Source: Pseudomonadota bacterium (lineage in GTDB: Bacteria; Desulfobacterota; Syntrophia; Syntrophales; JADFWA01). From it: DNA of 6,564 nucleotides. Within the stretch, counting starts at the first letter, position 1; the number at the start of each line of letters is the position of its first letter. Both the position numbers and the translations under genes were made by a program. The stretch spans positions 1 to 6,564 of the forward strand of contig JAUVKS010000112.1 of NCBI GenBank assembly GCA_030596145.1, read 5' to 3'. The notes below the pieces were generated by a model that ran no database searches, had not been told where the DNA came from, and saw only the letters and a list, made by a program, of their open reading frames with translations. This document shows positions 5,312 to 6,564 of the stretch, one piece after another.

Positions 5312-6564
5312 TTAAGGTGACTTCCCGCCGTTATCTATGAGGGCTTTTAGTGGCTCAAGGCCGTAAGGTGTTCCTTCCTCGATGGCTTTCAGCACCGTTC
5401 CCCCTCCTGTGAAGAAATAGTATTTTGAGTTATCCAAAATGGAGAGATATAGGCCGGGACACAGATTCTTAAATTCTTGTAATGTATCTCCACCGCCGTA
5501 TAGCTTTCTCGCCCCCGTATTTTGGTCGATCTTTCTATCCAGGGCAGCAGAGCCCTCGGTGAAATGTGGAGTAAACCCCATAACAGCATTGACAAAAATG
5601 GTTTTTGCTGAATTTAGAGTATCCGATATCTTCGGGTCTTCAAAGGATTCTTGCGCTATATCAAGAATATAATTTAGTTTCATGCCTTTCTTAAATTCCT
5701 TGATGGATCTTATCCTGTATTTCCCCTCAATCTTTCCGTTCATGGTGTCCGATTCATACAGGTACGGGAGTTCCAGTATCTTATGATTTCCTCTGTCCAT
5801 ATCAACCAGGTTTCCGGCAGCTTCGATTTCCTCTGGTATGATGCCACTGATTGATACACCGTATTTGGCACAGAGGTAGGTATTGTAAATGATGCCTCCA
5901 AGGATTAGTTTGTCCACTTTCTTGTATATCTCGTTCAGGGGGCCGATTTTCGTGTTGTACTTTGCACCTGCCACGACCGATATGAAAGGTCTTTCAGGTT
6001 GAAGGACCTGGGAAAGGTTTATAATTTCCTGTTGCATTAGGTATCCGGCAAAGGATGGCAGATACCTGGTTATATCGAAAGTGGATACGTGCGGCTGCCA
6101 GGAACCGAAAGCGTCGTTAACATATACGTCGGCCAGACCTGCAAGCTGGAGGGCAAATTCCTCCCTCCCATCGGATTCCGATTCCTCTCCTTGGAACCAT
6201 CTGGTATTTGGGAGGTATATGGCGCCAATCTTTTTTTCTTTAAGCTCTCTTATAGCAAGATTAATTGAAGTGTCGATACCTTTTATCCCCACATCTCCTT
6301 CTGGCTTGAACATGGGGCAATAGATCTTAGTATGAAGTTTACGCTCGAGATATTCCGCAATAGGTTCTACCGATGTAGACTGATCTATTTTAATTTTTCC
6401 GGCCTTTTTGTCCCTTGGCCTGCCAACATGGGTTATTATTATCGGTCTACCGCCCCTCTCCACGATGTTGAAAATGGTTCCAATGGTTTGATCTATCCTG
6501 TAGGGGTCCTGGATCTTTCCCCCTTTGACCACATTATGATCAACCCTTAAAAGGACGATCTTAT
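5312..6564 (-). CDS. pgk: Divergent phosphoglycerate kinase homologue (5' end beyond window)
   Basis: The reading frame is open to the right edge: 416 residues are visible and only a short N-terminal piece is missing. PGK normally transfers phosphate between 1,3-bisphosphoglycerate and ADP in glycolysis. Family segments appear in order: RVDHN right after the edge (usual RVDFN), QDPYRID, ITHVGRP, YVNDAFG, LPSFAGYLM, PERPF, GAKYNTKIG, VDKLILGG, VMGF, GGGDT and FTGGG. The GTG at 6530-6532 is not the start, since RVDHN lies upstream in frame. Several active-site segments differ from the family. The usual GTAHRAHAST reads GSWQPHVST (6080-6115), losing the Arg that binds 3-phosphoglycerate. The usual GVFE reads GFTP (5567-5578), losing the Glu near the nucleotide ribose. 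The usual ENxR reads PNTR. The Asp/Asn, HxGRP, both GAKxxxK lysines and GGGDT are kept. It may be a paralogue with altered activity. It heads, or is part of, a leftward operon with the next two genes. Confidence 0.88.
   Translation of the reverse strand, partial: KIVLLRVDHNVVKGGKIQDPYRIDQTIGTIFNIVERGGRPIIITHVGRPRDKKAGKIKIDQSTSVEPIAEYLERKLHTKIYCPMFKPEGDVGIKGIDTSINLAIRELKEKKIGAIYLPNTRWFQGEESESDGREEFALQLAGLADVYVNDAFGSWQPHVSTFDITRYLPSFAGYLMQQEIINLSQVLQPERPFISVVAGAKYNTKIGPLNEIYKKVDKLILGGIIYNTYLCAKYGVSISGIIPEEIEAAGNLVDMDRGNHKILELPYLYESDTMNGKIEGKYRIRSIKEFKKGMKLNYILDIAQESFEDPKISDTLNSAKTIFVNAVMGFTPHFTEGSAALDRKIDQNTGARKLYGGGDTLQEFKNLCPGLYLSILDNSKYYFFTGGGTVLKAIEEGTPYGLEPLKALIDNGGKSP

Noticed and set aside
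6530..6532. GTG as the start codon of the PGK homologue
   Set aside because: The PGK segment RVDHN is encoded in frame upstream of it, so the real start lies beyond the right edge.
1..6564. Search for CRISPR repeats, tRNA, transposase, integrase, att sites or phage genes
   Set aside because: No regularly spaced repeats, cloverleaf, or mobile-element signature was seen; the window looks like stable chromosome.

Overview
The window reads as an ordinary chromosomal stretch of an anaerobic bacterium. The best guess is a deltaproteobacterium (Desulfobacterota), but this is inference: it rests on the selenium-linked transporter/regulator pair at the left edge, the mix of small housekeeping-like genes and the moderate base composition. 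No rRNA, tRNA, CRISPR array, transposase, integrase or phage gene was seen.

Left part (1-2717). The first 52 codons of a YedE-type putative selenium transporter run leftward off the window. A LysR-family regulator of the type that accompanies selenium genes is transcribed divergently from it. The intergenic region carries a repeated TTATGCGA element and two TATAAT boxes, so it is the likely control region for both genes. A complete threonine synthase (thrC) follows the regulator on the same strand, 70 bases downstream.

Middle (2718-2967). About 250 bases carry no credible gene. They contain several inverted repeats, two of them mutually exclusive, and end in two strong hairpins. The second hairpin is followed by a T run and is a good intrinsic terminator for thrC. 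Leftward and rightward transcription converge here.

Right part (2968-6564), all on the minus strand, in two tandem transcription groups. The upstream group is a divergent phosphoglycerate kinase homologue (its start lies beyond the right edge), a 132-aa protein with a possible ADP-ribosyltransferase-like N-terminus, and a DUF456 membrane protein that starts with TTG two bases after the preceding stop. The downstream group, with its own candidate -10 box, is a small cupin lacking several usual metal ligands, a 129-aa protein of unknown function, and a CDP-alcohol phosphatidyltransferase with an intact catalytic motif. Gaps inside the groups are 2 to 33 bases, so each is probably an operon.

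I found no clear new defence or mobile system. The points most worth a second look are the altered active-site segments of the PGK homologue, the possible ART-like protein beside it, the structured region after thrC, and the repeats between the yedE-like gene and its regulator.
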